This document shows, one piece after another, positions 1 through 9,800 of a stretch of DNA of 64,000 nt. Under the pieces are notes generated by a model, which saw nothing but the letters and a program-made list of their open reading frames with translations, was not told where the DNA came from and searched no databases. How positions within the stretch are numbered: position 1 is the stretch's first letter; each line of letters opens with the position of its first letter. The position numbers were made by a program, and so were the translations under genes. Source of the stretch: a bacterium (GTDB lineage Bacteria > Electryoneota > RPQS01); contig JABWCQ010000008.1 in NCBI GenBank assembly GCA_013360195.1, positions 1-64,000 of the forward strand, written 5' to 3'.

Positions 1-900
1 AATCTGGCTTATGATGTTACCTATTACTGGCGCATCGATTCCCGTAATGTCTCCGGTGTCACAACAGGTGCGCTATGGGCATTTCATACTCAGCTCGAAC
101 CGCCTGAAGCCGCCGTAAACTTGACACCGTTGAACGGCGCAACAGATATTCCGGTGAACGGAGTCCTGACGTGGACACAAGGCTTACGCACAACTTTCGA
201 CCGCGTACACTTCGGGACGTCCAATCCGCCGCCGTTCCTCATACAGAATAACCTGCACGGCACTTACGACCCGCCGGGAAACTTGCAGTATGAGCAGACT
301 TACTACTGGAGAATTGACGAAATGAACAACGGCGGCATCACGACGGGACAGACATGGAGCTTCACAACCGTGGAGTTTGTCGCGCCGCCGGGTATGCCTG
401 CGAATCCGGTGCCCGCCGATGGAGCTGTGAATGTTCCGACACACACAACACTCGCGTTCTCACCCGGAGTTGGAGCAGTCTCGCACCAGCTGTGGATCGA
501 AGATCCCGAATGGGGGTACTATCAAATCTGGCAAGGTACGGACACCATCATTCCAGAGCCTGTCATCAGTCCGCTGACGCCCTTTACGACGCTGTATTGG
601 AGAATATACGAGATCAATTCGGCCGGTACTACCATGGGACCGCCGTGGAGTTTCACGTCCGGTGAATTTGTGCCGACCGGCTCAGCTTCCGACTTAACCA
701 TTCGGATTACACCGGCCGGTGCCGAGTTGCGCTGGGTGCCTGCTGCGTACGGATACTGGTACTACGTCCAGAGGTCGGCGAATATAGATTTCAATCCTTA
801 CAGCACTTTCGGCACGGTTTGGGACACGATGTTCGTGGATACCACGATTTTCAGCTCGCCGGACGAAATTCGCTATTACCGGGTCGTTGCCGGGCCATAG
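1..900 (+). CDS. Fibronectin/Ig-like repeat protein, 3' part
   Basis: The reading frame is open from the first base of the window, so the start lies outside. The visible ~299 residues contain repeated ~100-residue beta-domains. Each ends in a recognisable phrase: TYYWRIDEMNNGGITTGQTW, then TLYWRIYEINSAGTTMGPPW, with an earlier copy at the very start (VTYYWRIDSRNVSGVTTGAL). This is the pattern of fibronectin type III-like or Ig-like modules in large exported proteins of FCB bacteria. The last ~70 residues form one more, more divergent beta-domain ending RYYRVVAGP. There is no YPNPFN sorting domain at the end. A terminator hairpin follows. The function of the whole protein cannot be told from this fragment; an extracellular adhesive or scaffold role is inferred. 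Confidence 0.75.
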   Translation, partial: NLAYDVTYYWRIDSRNVSGVTTGALWAFHTQLEPPEAAVNLTPLNGATDIPVNGVLTWTQGLRTTFDRVHFGTSNPPPFLIQNNLHGTYDPPGNLQYEQTYYWRIDEMNNGGITTGQTWSFTTVEFVAPPGMPANPVPADGAVNVPTHTTLAFSPGVGAVSHQLWIEDPEWGYYQIWQGTDTIIPEPVISPLTPFTTLYWRIYEINSAGTTMGPPWSFTSGEFVPTGSASDLTIRITPAGAELRWVPAAYGYWYYVQRSANIDFNPYSTFGTVWDTMFVDTTIFSSPDEIRYYRVVAGP

Positions 901-923
901 TCGGTAGAGGCCAAGATTTCTCA

Positions 924-958
924 AGCGGCAGTCCAAATCGGGCTGCCGCTCTTTGTCT
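924..958 (+). terminator. Rho-independent terminator
   Basis: An 8-bp stem (AGCGGCAG at 924-931 pairs with CTGCCGCT at 943-950) is followed by a T-rich tail. It lies just after the stop of the Fn3-repeat gene and ends that transcription unit before the DUF1499 operon. Confidence 0.7.
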
Positions 959-1011
959 TGCTGAAGTGGCAGGAAATCGTTATCTTGGAGGACTAATAGT
1001 GAGATTTCACC

Positions 1012-1515
1012 GTGAAAACGAACTCCAGAACTTTGACCATTCTTGCCCTGATTGCCGTGCTGTTTCTGGCTCTTGCCGTGGGGACGCGCATGTCCATCAA
1101 AGCGATGTCGCCCGTGCCGACCAAACTTGGCGTGTTTTTCGGGTATTTCAAGCCTTGCCCGGACACTCCGAATTGTGTTTCCTCGCAGGCGACTCGTGCC
1201 GGGCAGAAAATTGACCCAATATCCTTTGCAGGTGTGGACAGAGCCATTGCCTATCAGGTGCTGAGCGAAGTCATAGCCGAAATGCCGCGTGCGGAAGTGC
1301 TCGTCAGCCGGATAGATTACATCCACGTGGAGTTCCGGTCGTTCGTTTTCGGGTTTCTGGATGACACCGAGTTCGCCTTGAATGATACTGCCGGACGCAT
1401 CGAAGTGCGTTCCGCGTCACGGCTGGGAAAAGGGGACGGCGGCACAAACCGCAAACGTGTCGAAGAGATTCGCACCAAGTTCAATGCCAAAATCAACGAT
1501 TTATTGAAACGATAA
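1012..1515 (+). CDS. DUF1499 family membrane-anchored protein
   Basis: A 167-residue protein with one N-terminal membrane segment (residues 7-24), followed by the DUF1499 domain. The diagnostic phrases are CPDTPNCVSSQA (about residues 46-57), YIHVEFRSFVFGFLDDTEFA and RSASRLGKGDGGTNRKRVEE. The biochemical function of the family is unknown; members are widespread and usually exported or membrane-bound. A GTG start at 1012 is chosen because it gives the full membrane segment. A GGAGGA sequence lies about 20 bases upstream, rather far, so the start is tentative. It is the first gene of a tight four-gene run, with 15 bp to the DUF2141 gene. Confidence 0.85.
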   Translation: MKTNSRTLTILALIAVLFLALAVGTRMSIKAMSPVPTKLGVFFGYFKPCPDTPNCVSSQATRAGQKIDPISFAGVDRAIAYQVLSEVIAEMPRAEVLVSRIDYIHVEFRSFVFGFLDDTEFALNDTAGRIEVRSASRLGKGDGGTNRKRVEEIRTKFNAKINDLLKR

Positions 1516-1530
1516 AGTTCAGGATGTTCC

Positions 1531-1947
1531 ATGAAGACATTGCTTTTATCCCTGCTGCTGGTCTCCTTTGCCTATGCCCAGTCGGGCACCAAACTCACCG
1601 TGAAGATCAGCGGCTTAGAGTCTGACAAGGGGCAGTTCATCGTCTCGGTTTGGCCGGGAGAACAGGCGTGGAAGGACAAGCAGCCCATCGGCAGGTTTCC
1701 GGTGCAAATTGTCAACGGCGGGGCGGAGTTTGTGCGCGAAAATCTGGCCGAGGGTGACTATGCCGTGACCGTCTACCATGACAAGAACTCGAACGGCAAG
1801 ATGGACCGCCACTGGTACGGCCCGCCGAAAGAAAAAGGCGCGGCCTCCAACGGCGCGAGAGCGCAAACGTTCGGGCCGCCGAAGTGGGAAGACATGAAGT
1901 TCCCGTTGTCGGGTACGGAGCAGACCATCGAGATTAAATTCGATTAA
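1531..1947 (+). CDS. DUF2141 family secreted protein
   Basis: A 138-residue protein with a clear signal peptide (MKTLLLSLLLVSFAYA, cut before QSG). The rest matches the DUF2141 family: a small exported beta-sandwich with the phrases DYAVTVYHDKNSNGKMDRHW and a GPPKEKGAASN segment, then FGPPKWEDMKF. The HDKNSNGKMD stretch looks like an acidic calcium-binding-type loop. The role of the family is not established. An AGGAT sequence precedes the ATG. It ends 3 bp before the methyltransferase start, so the two are probably co-translated. Confidence 0.85.
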   Translation: MKTLLLSLLLVSFAYAQSGTKLTVKISGLESDKGQFIVSVWPGEQAWKDKQPIGRFPVQIVNGGAEFVRENLAEGDYAVTVYHDKNSNGKMDRHWYGPPKEKGAASNGARAQTFGPPKWEDMKFPLSGTEQTIEIKFD

Positions 1948-1950
1948 TAC

Positions 1951-2571
1951 ATGGGACTGTGGCGGGAGAGACTGTGGCCGTCATTGTGCCACAAGGCCAT
2001 GCAGGCCGAGCGGCATGAACGGTATCGAGCATCATCGGTTGTTCGTGCGAAGGGCAGTGTTCTCGAAATCGGTTTCGGTTCCGGACTGAACCTTGCCCAC
2101 TATCCCTCTGCAGTGACACAGGTCACCGGCATCGAACCCAATCCGGGACTGAGAAGAGTTGCCGTAAGGGTCATGCATGAGTATTCCTTTCCCGTGACGC
2201 TGCTCGACATGGACGCGCAGCGCATGAGCTTCGACGAGAACGAATTTGACACCGTCGTTTCGACGTGGACGCTTTGCAGCATCCGCAATCTCGATGCTGC
2301 GCTCGCTGAAGTCAGGCGCGTCCTCAAACCGAACGGCGAGTTCATTTTCTTCGAGCACGGGCTCGCTCCCGACCCTGAATTGCAAAAGTGGCAGAGACGG
2401 TTAAGCAAAGTGACCAAACATGTCTTTGACGGCTGCACCGTGGACAAACATATTGCCGAGCGCGTTTCGCAGGCGGGACTGGAAATCGTTGAACTGCGCA
2501 ACTTCTTCGCCGACGGTATGCCGCGCACCGAAGGCTACATCTATGCCGGTGCCGCGCGAAAACTTGCATGA
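1951..2571 (+). CDS. Class I SAM-dependent methyltransferase
   Basis: 206 residues, the usual length of a single Rossmann-type methyltransferase domain. Motif I (SAM binding) is VLEIGFGSGLN at about residues 36-46; the acidic end of beta-2 is GIEPNPG. The post-I and motif IV region reads FDTVVSTWTLCSI, and VLKPNGEFIFFEHG follows. The EHG...WQRR...DGCTVDKHI tail resembles METTL7/UbiE-like phospholipid or small-lipid methyltransferases. The substrate is unknown. The start is 3 bp after the DUF2141 stop, and the stop overlaps the ABC ATPase start by 4 bp (ATGA), so it belongs to the same operon. Confidence 0.85.
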   Translation: MGLWRERLWPSLCHKAMQAERHERYRASSVVRAKGSVLEIGFGSGLNLAHYPSAVTQVTGIEPNPGLRRVAVRVMHEYSFPVTLLDMDAQRMSFDENEFDTVVSTWTLCSIRNLDAALAEVRRVLKPNGEFIFFEHGLAPDPELQKWQRRLSKVTKHVFDGCTVDKHIAERVSQAGLEIVELRNFFADGMPRTEGYIYAGAARKLA

Positions 2572-3251
2572 GCATTCTCTCCACCATTAAACTCTCAAAG
2601 TCCTACACGCTCGGCAAGGTCAGCGTGCCGGTGCTGCATGATGTGAATCTTGCCATCGGCGCAGGAGAACAGGTCGCGCTGGTCGGGCCCTCCGGTGTGG
2701 GGAAAAGCACACTCCTGCATCTGCTCGGAGCATTGGACAGAGCCACGTCCGGTGAAATCGTGTGCGACGGTCAGCACTATTCCAAACTCTCCAGCGATGA
2801 ATTGGCTCAGCTGCGCAGCCGCAACATCGGCTTTGTTTTTCAGTCGCATCATCTCTTGCCTGAGTTTACCGCGCTTGAAAACGTGCTGATGCCTGCGCAG
2901 CTATCGAGGCTTGCCGACTCAAACTCGGAGAGTCGCGCGAAGCATCTGCTTGAACGGGTCGGTTTGGTGCACCGTCTTGCGCATCGTCCCGGTGAACTTT
3001 CGGGCGGAGAGTGTCAGCGAGTGGCCGTTGCCCGCGCATTGATTAACTCCCCCGCCGTCGTTATCGCCGATGAACCGACCGGTAATCTCGATGGTGAGGC
3101 CGCCAAGTCCGTGCAAGAGCTCCTGCTGTCCCTTGCGCGTGAGCACAGCACGACCCTCGTCATTGCCACGCACAACTTGGAACTGGCGCACTCGATGCAA
3201 AGGATATTGAGAGTGCATGACGGAACGGTCAATGAGCACTCAAGCCGTTGA
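2568..3251 (+). CDS. ABC transporter ATP-binding protein, LolD/MacB-like
   Basis: 227 residues, a single nucleotide-binding domain. Walker A is GPSGVGKST (about residue 40), the Q-loop lies in FVFQSHHLLPEFTALENV, the signature is LSGGECQRVAVARAL, Walker B is VVIADEPTGNLD and the H-loop is ATHNLE. The SHHLLPEFTALENV phrase and the 'EPTGNLD' Walker B place it in the LolD/MacB/FtsE clade, which works with FtsX-fold permeases (lipoprotein release, antibiotic or peptide export, cell division). The start overlaps the methyltransferase stop by 4 bp. No FtsX- or LolC-type permease is found anywhere in the window, so its partner must be encoded elsewhere. Confidence 0.88.
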   Translation: MSILSTIKLSKSYTLGKVSVPVLHDVNLAIGAGEQVALVGPSGVGKSTLLHLLGALDRATSGEIVCDGQHYSKLSSDELAQLRSRNIGFVFQSHHLLPEFTALENVLMPAQLSRLADSNSESRAKHLLERVGLVHRLAHRPGELSGGECQRVAVARALINSPAVVIADEPTGNLDGEAAKSVQELLLSLAREHSTTLVIATHNLELAHSMQRILRVHDGTVNEHSSR

Positions 3252-3257
3252 TTCAAC

Positions 3258-3286
3258 TTGACTTTAGTGAAAAAATGTTATAGATT
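3258..3286 (+). promoter_or_regulatory. Probable sigma70-type promoter
   Basis: TTGACT (3258-3263), a 17-bp spacer and TAGATT (3281-3286); the overlapping ATGTTATAG also resembles an extended -10. It sits just downstream of the ABC gene stop and about 80 bp before the ATG of the first small lipoprotein gene. Confidence 0.5.
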
Positions 3287-3367
3287 TGGTTACTATTGAG
3301 AACACCCCTGATTTATCATAATCTTAAGTTTTTGTTTAATATACACAAAGAACACCCGGAGGTGAAT

Positions 3368-4012
3368 ATGAAGCGTGGATGGATAACCCTGCTTCTCGTC
3401 GGTACTGTGACCCTGTTTTTGATGGGTTGCTCGTCGCCGATGAAGGAAGCGCAGAAAATGATGGATGCCGGTCAATATGAACAAGTGATTCAAAAATTCG
3501 GCAACAATCCTGAATTGGCTTCCATCGTGCAGATGGCCAAGGACAAGATTGTCGAGAAACTCTTTAACGAAGGCAAGTACAACACGATTCTCGAGATGTA
3601 CGCTGACCATCGTATGGCCAAGGACGCGAAGAACAAGCTTGCCGACGCATTGCTTGCGGAAGGCAAGCTCGATGAAGTGATTGCCAAGTATCCCGATACG
3701 CCGGCCGCGATTCAGGCCAAGCTGCAGCAGCAGCAAATGATGAACGACTCACTCGCCGCCGTTGCTGATTCCGCCGGCAAGAAGCTGACCGAAACTGAAA
3801 AGAAGGTCAAGGACACGCAGAAGCAGGTCGAGAAGGCAAAGGACGAAGCGCAAGAGATGGCCGCGCTCGCCGCGGAGAAGGAACTCAATCGTATCATGGC
3901 GATTAAGGTTCCCGCTCTGAAGAAGAAAGCTCTCCAGGAGTTTGTCGGCAAGGCCGAATACAAGGGCACCGACGCCGCCAAGAAGGCCGCCGAAGAACTG
4001 GCCAAAATGTAA
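3368..4012 (+). CDS. Lipoprotein with C-terminal helical/coiled-coil region
   Basis: 214 residues from the ATG at 3368, chosen because CGGAGGTGAAT precedes it at the right distance and because it begins a lipoprotein signal (MKRGWITLLLVGTVTLFLMGC, lipobox LMGC). The frame is open further upstream, but that part has no export signal. After the lipid-modified Cys comes a short-repeat helical region (DAGQYEQVIQKF, NEGKYNTILEMY, AEGKLDEVIAKY), which resembles tetratricopeptide-like helix pairs. A long Lys/Glu/Ala-rich coiled coil follows (about residues 125-195). Probably an envelope scaffold lipoprotein; the precise function is unknown. The next lipoprotein gene follows after 37 bp. Confidence 0.75.
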   Translation: MKRGWITLLLVGTVTLFLMGCSSPMKEAQKMMDAGQYEQVIQKFGNNPELASIVQMAKDKIVEKLFNEGKYNTILEMYADHRMAKDAKNKLADALLAEGKLDEVIAKYPDTPAAIQAKLQQQQMMNDSLAAVADSAGKKLTETEKKVKDTQKQVEKAKDEAQEMAALAAEKELNRIMAIKVPALKKKALQEFVGKAEYKGTDAAKKAAEELAKM

Positions 4013-4049
4013 TCGTAACAGCCCACAGAATTTTCAGGAGAAATAATAG

Positions 4050-4508
4050 ATGAGCAAGAAGCTGCAGGCCATTATTCTGGCCCTTGGTTTGTCCGTAGTA
4101 ATTTTCGGTGTCGGCTGCTCCGACGACGATGACGACGATAATCCCTCCGGTCCGACCACGCAAGAGCGTCTCGTTGGATTCTGGGATGCCACGAATCCCG
4201 AAGCTCTCACCGGCGGATTGGGATATGTGGAATTTGACTTCAACGACAACAACACGTTCTCGCTCGTGATTGCCGCAATCACCGGTCCGCTCGACGACAC
4301 CGTCGCCGTGACCTACACCGGAACCTATGAAGCTTTGAGCAACGGCAATCTGCACATGACCGATATCGAGCTCGACGGCGAGCCGCAGGAAGAAACCTAT
4401 CACTGGCCGTTCGGTCTGTATGCCGACGATGATTCGCTCGACTGCACTCACACCGGCCTGTCTGACGACGAAGTTCACTACCTCAACGTGACTCCGCCCG
4501 CCCGCTAG
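4050..4508 (+). CDS. Small lipoprotein, lipocalin-like beta protein
   Basis: 152 residues. A lipoprotein signal (MSKKLQAIILALGLSVVIFGVGC) is followed by a run of six Asp (SDDDDDDNPSGP), a common linker after the lipid-modified Cys in FCB lipoproteins. The remaining ~115 residues begin ERLVGFWDATNPEAL, the opening of lipocalin-like domains, and continue as alternating beta strands. The ATG is preceded by AGGAGAAATAATAG. The ligand is unknown. A strong terminator follows at 4530. Confidence 0.7.
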   Translation: MSKKLQAIILALGLSVVIFGVGCSDDDDDDNPSGPTTQERLVGFWDATNPEALTGGLGYVEFDFNDNNTFSLVIAAITGPLDDTVAVTYTGTYEALSNGNLHMTDIELDGEPQEETYHWPFGLYADDDSLDCTHTGLSDDEVHYLNVTPPAR

Positions 4509-4529
4509 GCAGACTCTTATTCGTGAAAA

Positions 4530-4558
4530 AAGGCGACTCGACTGAGCCGCCTTTTTTT
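4530..4558. terminator. Bidirectional Rho-independent terminator
   Basis: A 10-bp stem with one mismatch (AAGGCGACTC at 4530-4539, GAGCCGCCTT at 4544-4553) with A-runs on the left and T-runs on the right. It can therefore stop both the lipoprotein transcript (+) and the convergent peptidase transcript (-). Confidence 0.85.
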
Positions 4559-4575
4559 ATTCGCACGCGTTGCCG

Positions 4576-6639
4576 CTATTGCGCGGGCTGCGCGGGCATC
4601 GGGCCGGGATCGCCCAATACATACTTCTTTACCCACGCGATATCCCATGCAAGCTTCGCTTTACGGAAGGTATATTTCGTCAATCCGTGACCTTGCTTGG
4701 GATAGACCACTAATTCTGTCGGCACGTTCAGATACTCCTTCAATCCGCGGTGCAGCATTTTCGCATGCGCGGCAGGCACACGCTCATCACCTTCACCGAC
4801 ATGAATCAAAGTCGGAGTCTTTATCTTGTCCATATACCACGACGGCGATGATTCAAGATATTCCTTCTGATTCTCCCACGGCAGCCCCTTCATGTAGTTT
4901 ATCACATGTCCGGGCGTGTCCTCGACTCCCCATTGCGTCATCATGTCCATTACTCCGGCTCCGCTCGATGCGGCCTTGAAGCGAGTCGTCTGCGATATCA
5001 CCGCATTGGTCAGAAACCCGCCGTTGCTCCAGCCGCCGACGGCAAGCTTGCTCGAATCGGCTATGCCCGCCGCAATCAGGGCATCCACGCCGGAGAGAAT
5101 GTCCTTCACATCAATATCATTTTCGCGCCCAATCAAATCCGTCATGAACTTATCTCCAAATCCCGTCGAGCCGCGGTAGTTCGGACAGAAACAGGCCCAG
5201 CCCATTGCCGGCCAAAGAATGCGCCCGTAAATCCAATACTCGAAGCGGTACTTGTCTGAATCCGTCGGCCCTCCGTGCAAACTTACAAATGTAGGCAGCG
5301 GTCCGGAACCCTTCACATAATCCGGCGGCAATTCGAGAATTCCCTCAACCGGTGTTCCGTCGGGAGCAATCCACGTGAATATCTCCATCTGCGGTAATTT
5401 CCACTCGGCCATCTGCGGATTGATGTCGGTTATCGCCTTGAAGTTCGTTCCCGCGCTCGAACCGACGTAAATCTCGCCCGGTGACTGCGGTGTGTCCCGT
5501 TCGACCGCGAGCGTCTTGCCGTCTTTGCTGAAGCTGTAACTGTCAACAACAACGTCTCCCAGTGTCAAAATCTTGTGCGCGCCTTGACCGGTGCGAGTGA
5601 TATTGTCTATTCTCATCAGCCGCACGCGCGCATGGTCATCGTGAGGAACAATGAGGCTGTTGCCTTGCCAGCGCAGCGTTCCCTCCGAAACTTCGATTTC
5701 ATTCGGTCGCGTGAGTTTTGTGATGACCGTGTCATTGCCAAGATGAGCCACATAAAGCTCCGACGGATAACCGTCCCACGTACAGCGAAAGACGAGTTTC
5801 TTGCCGTCATCCGACCACGCCGGCCCTTCGAGCCAGCCGTAGGGTGAGCTTGCCTGTTCGCGCCATAGATTGTCTTCCAGCACCGCGGTCACGCCCGTTT
5901 CGCGGTTCAGCAGCTCGATGTTACTCTGACCTTCGTTGTGTATCAACTGCTCCGTCTTGACCGTCACCAGCGCAACGCTTTTTTCGTCATCGGAAACGGC
6001 ATAGTCCACAATGTGCTTCGGCTCGTCGTACACTTTCTCCGTCCGCCATGTCGCCAAGTCGAGACGGTGCAGCGTCTTCTTGCTGAACTTCCCGTGACCG
6101 TACGTCACGCCGTCATGCTCTTTGCGCAGACTCTTCCATTCGTCCTCCTCATACTCGTCTTTCGCCGTGAGGTAGTAAACGGCGCGGGTGTCATCCGAGA
6201 GTTTGAAGGAGCTGATGCCGTCTTTGATGCGCGTGACGGGAACCGGCTCTCCGCCCGCCGGGGATATCCGCCAAATTTGTGTCGAGCCGTCGTAGGGTAC
6301 TTCGGCATTATCTCCGAGCTCGTAATCGGCCGTGAAGTAGATCCACTTTCCATCCGCGCTCCACTGGGGACTGCTCTCCGTGGCACCATCAAACGTCAGT
6401 CGCTCCGCTCGCTTTGTGGTGACCTCCACTACCCACAAATCATGATTGCGCTCCTCCTGCGGTGGCTCCCAGCGCATTTCGACATAGGCGACCCACTTCC
6501 CGTCCGGAGAAATGGCCGACCCATTGATGTAAGCCTGAGTGAAATAATCCTCAACCGTGATGTCCCGCTTCGTTGCGCCAAAGGCAATGCTGCAGCACAG
6601 ACTTGCCAGCACGAACAATATTTGCGTCAGAAAACGCAT
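4576..6639 (-). CDS. Secreted S9 family peptidase (prolyl oligopeptidase/acylaminoacyl-peptidase type)
   Basis: 687 residues from the ATG at 6637-6639. This start is chosen over an upstream one because CAGGAG precedes it and it begins a signal peptide (MRFLTQILFVLASLCCSIAFG). Domains: an N-terminal seven-bladed WD40-like beta-propeller (about 30-400; phrases SPDGKWVAYV, SADGKWIYFTAD, SDDGKKLVFR) and a C-terminal alpha/beta hydrolase (about 420-687). The catalytic triad is visible: Ser in GGWSNGGF, Asp in GEGDERVP, His in KQGHGLTKY. It cleaves short peptides, probably in the periplasm. It stands alone on the minus strand, convergent with the lipoprotein operon and divergent from the FG-GAP gene. 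Confidence 0.93.
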   Translation of the reverse strand: MRFLTQILFVLASLCCSIAFGATKRDITVEDYFTQAYINGSAISPDGKWVAYVEMRWEPPQEERNHDLWVVEVTTKRAERLTFDGATESSPQWSADGKWIYFTADYELGDNAEVPYDGSTQIWRISPAGGEPVPVTRIKDGISSFKLSDDTRAVYYLTAKDEYEEDEWKSLRKEHDGVTYGHGKFSKKTLHRLDLATWRTEKVYDEPKHIVDYAVSDDEKSVALVTVKTEQLIHNEGQSNIELLNRETGVTAVLEDNLWREQASSPYGWLEGPAWSDDGKKLVFRCTWDGYPSELYVAHLGNDTVITKLTRPNEIEVSEGTLRWQGNSLIVPHDDHARVRLMRIDNITRTGQGAHKILTLGDVVVDSYSFSKDGKTLAVERDTPQSPGEIYVGSSAGTNFKAITDINPQMAEWKLPQMEIFTWIAPDGTPVEGILELPPDYVKGSGPLPTFVSLHGGPTDSDKYRFEYWIYGRILWPAMGWACFCPNYRGSTGFGDKFMTDLIGRENDIDVKDILSGVDALIAAGIADSSKLAVGGWSNGGFLTNAVISQTTRFKAASSGAGVMDMMTQWGVEDTPGHVINYMKGLPWENQKEYLESSPSWYMDKIKTPTLIHVGEGDERVPAAHAKMLHRGLKEYLNVPTELVVYPKQGHGLTKYTFRKAKLAWDIAWVKKYVLGDPGPMPAQPAQ

Positions 6640-6844
6640 CGTAAACTCCTGATTTTCGGTAAAATTCAAATCTGCCTCCTGAAATTTAGCCATTCTTGCC
6701 TGGAGTTGCAACGTTGTTCTCATGGATTTTCAACAGAAAACACCAGCCTGTGAATTTTACTCATTTTGTCCGAATCTCTTCCGATTCCGCCGAAATATGG
6801 CTATATTCATGAGCTAAGTTTATTATCCTGACAACGGTGAACCA

Positions 6845-9800
6845 ATGATGAATCTGCTGCGCGCAATGCTGTGTCTGTCTGTTTCTTCCGCACTCTTCGC
6901 CACACCTGTCAAATTCTGGTGGACGGGCGACCGCTCGCAGGACGGACAGATGACCATGTTCAATCCCTCTGCAGAAGACGGAGACACGGGAATTCCGGTT
7001 AATGCTGCCGATATCGACGGAGATGGTCGCATGGATGCCATTCTCTCTGCTATCACGGGCGATGGCCGCAACAACAACCGCTCCTCGTGCGGCGAATTGC
7101 ATGTGCTCTTCGGTGTGGACACGATTCGCGGTCTCGTGGATTTTCAATATTACGACGGAGTGTACGAAAACCTCTTCACCATCTGGGGACGGGCTGCACG
7201 CGACTATCTTGGCTCCATGCATTGCGCCGCGGATTTGGATAACGACGGCATTAAAGACCTTGTACTCGGCGCGGCGTGGAGTGACACGCCCGGTCGTGTG
7301 AACGGCGGTGAAGTCTATTTGATTTGGGGCGGCCCGCATTTGCGCGGACTCTTCTCCGATGTCGCCTCCGCAAGCGACATGGCCACGCTGGAAACGACAA
7401 TCATTAAAGGCGCTGAAGCGGACGACAAGCTCGGCATTTGGGTGGCGGCAGGTGACGTGGACAACGACGGCAACAACGATATCCTGCTCGGCGCCCCGCG
7501 CGCGAACGGAATTGACAACGATGCCGCGCATGACCAAACCGGCGAGTGCTATTTGCTGTACGGCCCCTTTGCCCGTAACGATACGATTGACCTTGCCAAT
7601 CCCGGTGACCAGCGCATGACCGTCATCTTCGGAATCGACCCCAATGACCAGATGGGAAACACGCTGCAAATCGGCAATCTGAACGGTGACGAATATGACG
7701 ACATGGTGATCGGCGCGGGCGCGCAAGTGGTGGCAAGACTCGGTGACACCGATGTGGATTATCCCTTCGAAACCGGAGGAGCCGGAGACGGACCTGACAA
7801 CGACAGACCTGCCGCAGGCGAGGCCTACATTCTATTCGGAGCTCCCGATTTGCCCGATACCATCAATCTTGCTGCAGGTATGCCCGCGAACTCTACCATT
7901 ATTTGGGGGGCGCATGGCATTGAAAACGCGGGTGAAGTCGGAGGCGATGAGCTCGGCGAGGAAATCACGCTTGCGGACATCAACGGCGACGGCATTCAGG
8001 ATGTGATGATTGGAGCTTTTCGTGCGGACGGTCGCTACAACGATATTTTCTGGGCGGGCGCGAACTTTCTCTTTTACGGCCGCCACAATTGGCCTGCGGA
8101 AGTGGATTTGCTTTACGGCCTGCCCGACTCGACCACGGCAATTTACGGCGGCGGCATCGACTGGCTGCTCGGTGACTCGACTCCGCTCGGTGATTTGAAC
8201 GGCGACGGTTTCTTCGACATGATGTTCGGCTGTGTTCACGATGCGGGACCCTACGGAATCTTCAAAGCAGGCACCGTGCGCATTATTCTGGGCGGACCGA
8301 ATCTGCTTCCGCCTGTTGTTGATTTTGCCGACATGCCCGACTCCATTCATGTCACCGTTATTCAGGGAGCCGAAGTCTCTGACTTGCTTGCCTATTGGGC
8401 CACCACGGGCGACTTCAACGGCGACGGCTATTGGGATGTGATTCCCAACGTTATGCACGGTGACGGTCCCAACAACGAGCGCAACAACGCGGGCGATTTT
8501 CACATCATCAGCGGTGAGTGGATTACCAATCATCCCGGCCAGCCGCGATTTCTGGCCGCAGACCCTGACGTGGACAGAGTGGATTTGCGCTGGCACGACA
8601 ATCAGGAGCTCGGCACCGATGCACATATCATCTACCGTCGAAACTATCCTGCAGGAACATTTGACTCCGTGGGATTCGCGCCCTTTCCGCAGTTAAGTTT
8701 CACCGACTTGACAGTAACTTCCGGTCAGACGTACGAATATAGAATCGTCGCCGTTAATCCGGAGGGATATCGCTCCAATCCATCCTATCCCGTGCTTGCC
8801 GCCGTCGGACTTGCGGTCAATCCGAACGGCCTGCCGCTGATTGTCAACGGCTGCCGCTGGGCAACGTATGGTCAAGAGCTCATCAGTTTCTATGAGAATG
8901 AAGTGCTGCTGGGAGCCGACGTGCCCTTTGAGTTTTGGGACCTGTTCACCACCAACAACTATCCCAACAACGTCACGCCGATTGGATTTGACATCGACAG
9001 CCTTGATGAGGAAATTTTCGAACATCCGATTGTGTTGTGGATGCTGAATGCTTTTGATCCCGACAACCCGAACAATCATGACGGTCACAAATTCCGCGCG
9101 TTCGGCCCCGTGCTCAGTCAATACATGCAGGGCGGCGGAAAGCTCGTTGTGATTGGAAAGGAAATGGGCGACTGGGTTGAAGACCAATTTGAAGCATCCT
9201 ACTATCACACGGTCAACTGGGGCTTTCAGGTGCAGGTTACGGCGACCAACGAACTGACACCGCTCTATCCCGGTTTGGGAAACATCGGCCGTGAAGGGAC
9301 AACCAACATTCCCAATCTTGAGCCATTTTCCATTGACGATTCCGGCTGTCCGCTGCTGCTTTACACCTACAACAATTCGGATTATCAATGGATGGGAGCG
9401 ATGTCGCGGCCTTCCGTTCCCGATTGGTACAATCTCTGTTATCTCAGCACTCGTCCCTATCGTGCCGATCAGGCGGAGTTGCGTGCCTTCATGAGCTTCA
9501 TGCTTGAGAATCTCATGGACCACTATCCGAAGATTGAAAGCGTAACGGCGTCCGCGCCGACGCCCGGCGTAATTGAAGTGAATTGGTCGGAGTCCGTCGC
9601 GGAGAACGAAGTTTCCTACATGCTGTATCGCCGCTTGGCTTCGGGAGGAAACGTGGATACGCTGGCTGTGCTGGCTGCGCCGGCCACGAGCTATCTGGAC
9701 ACGGTCGAGAGTCCGCTTTCGAGCTATCACTACTGGGTTGTCAGTCAGCATGCTGATGGCCGCGAGTCCCTTCCCTCCGATACAGCGACGGGTTTCTCTC

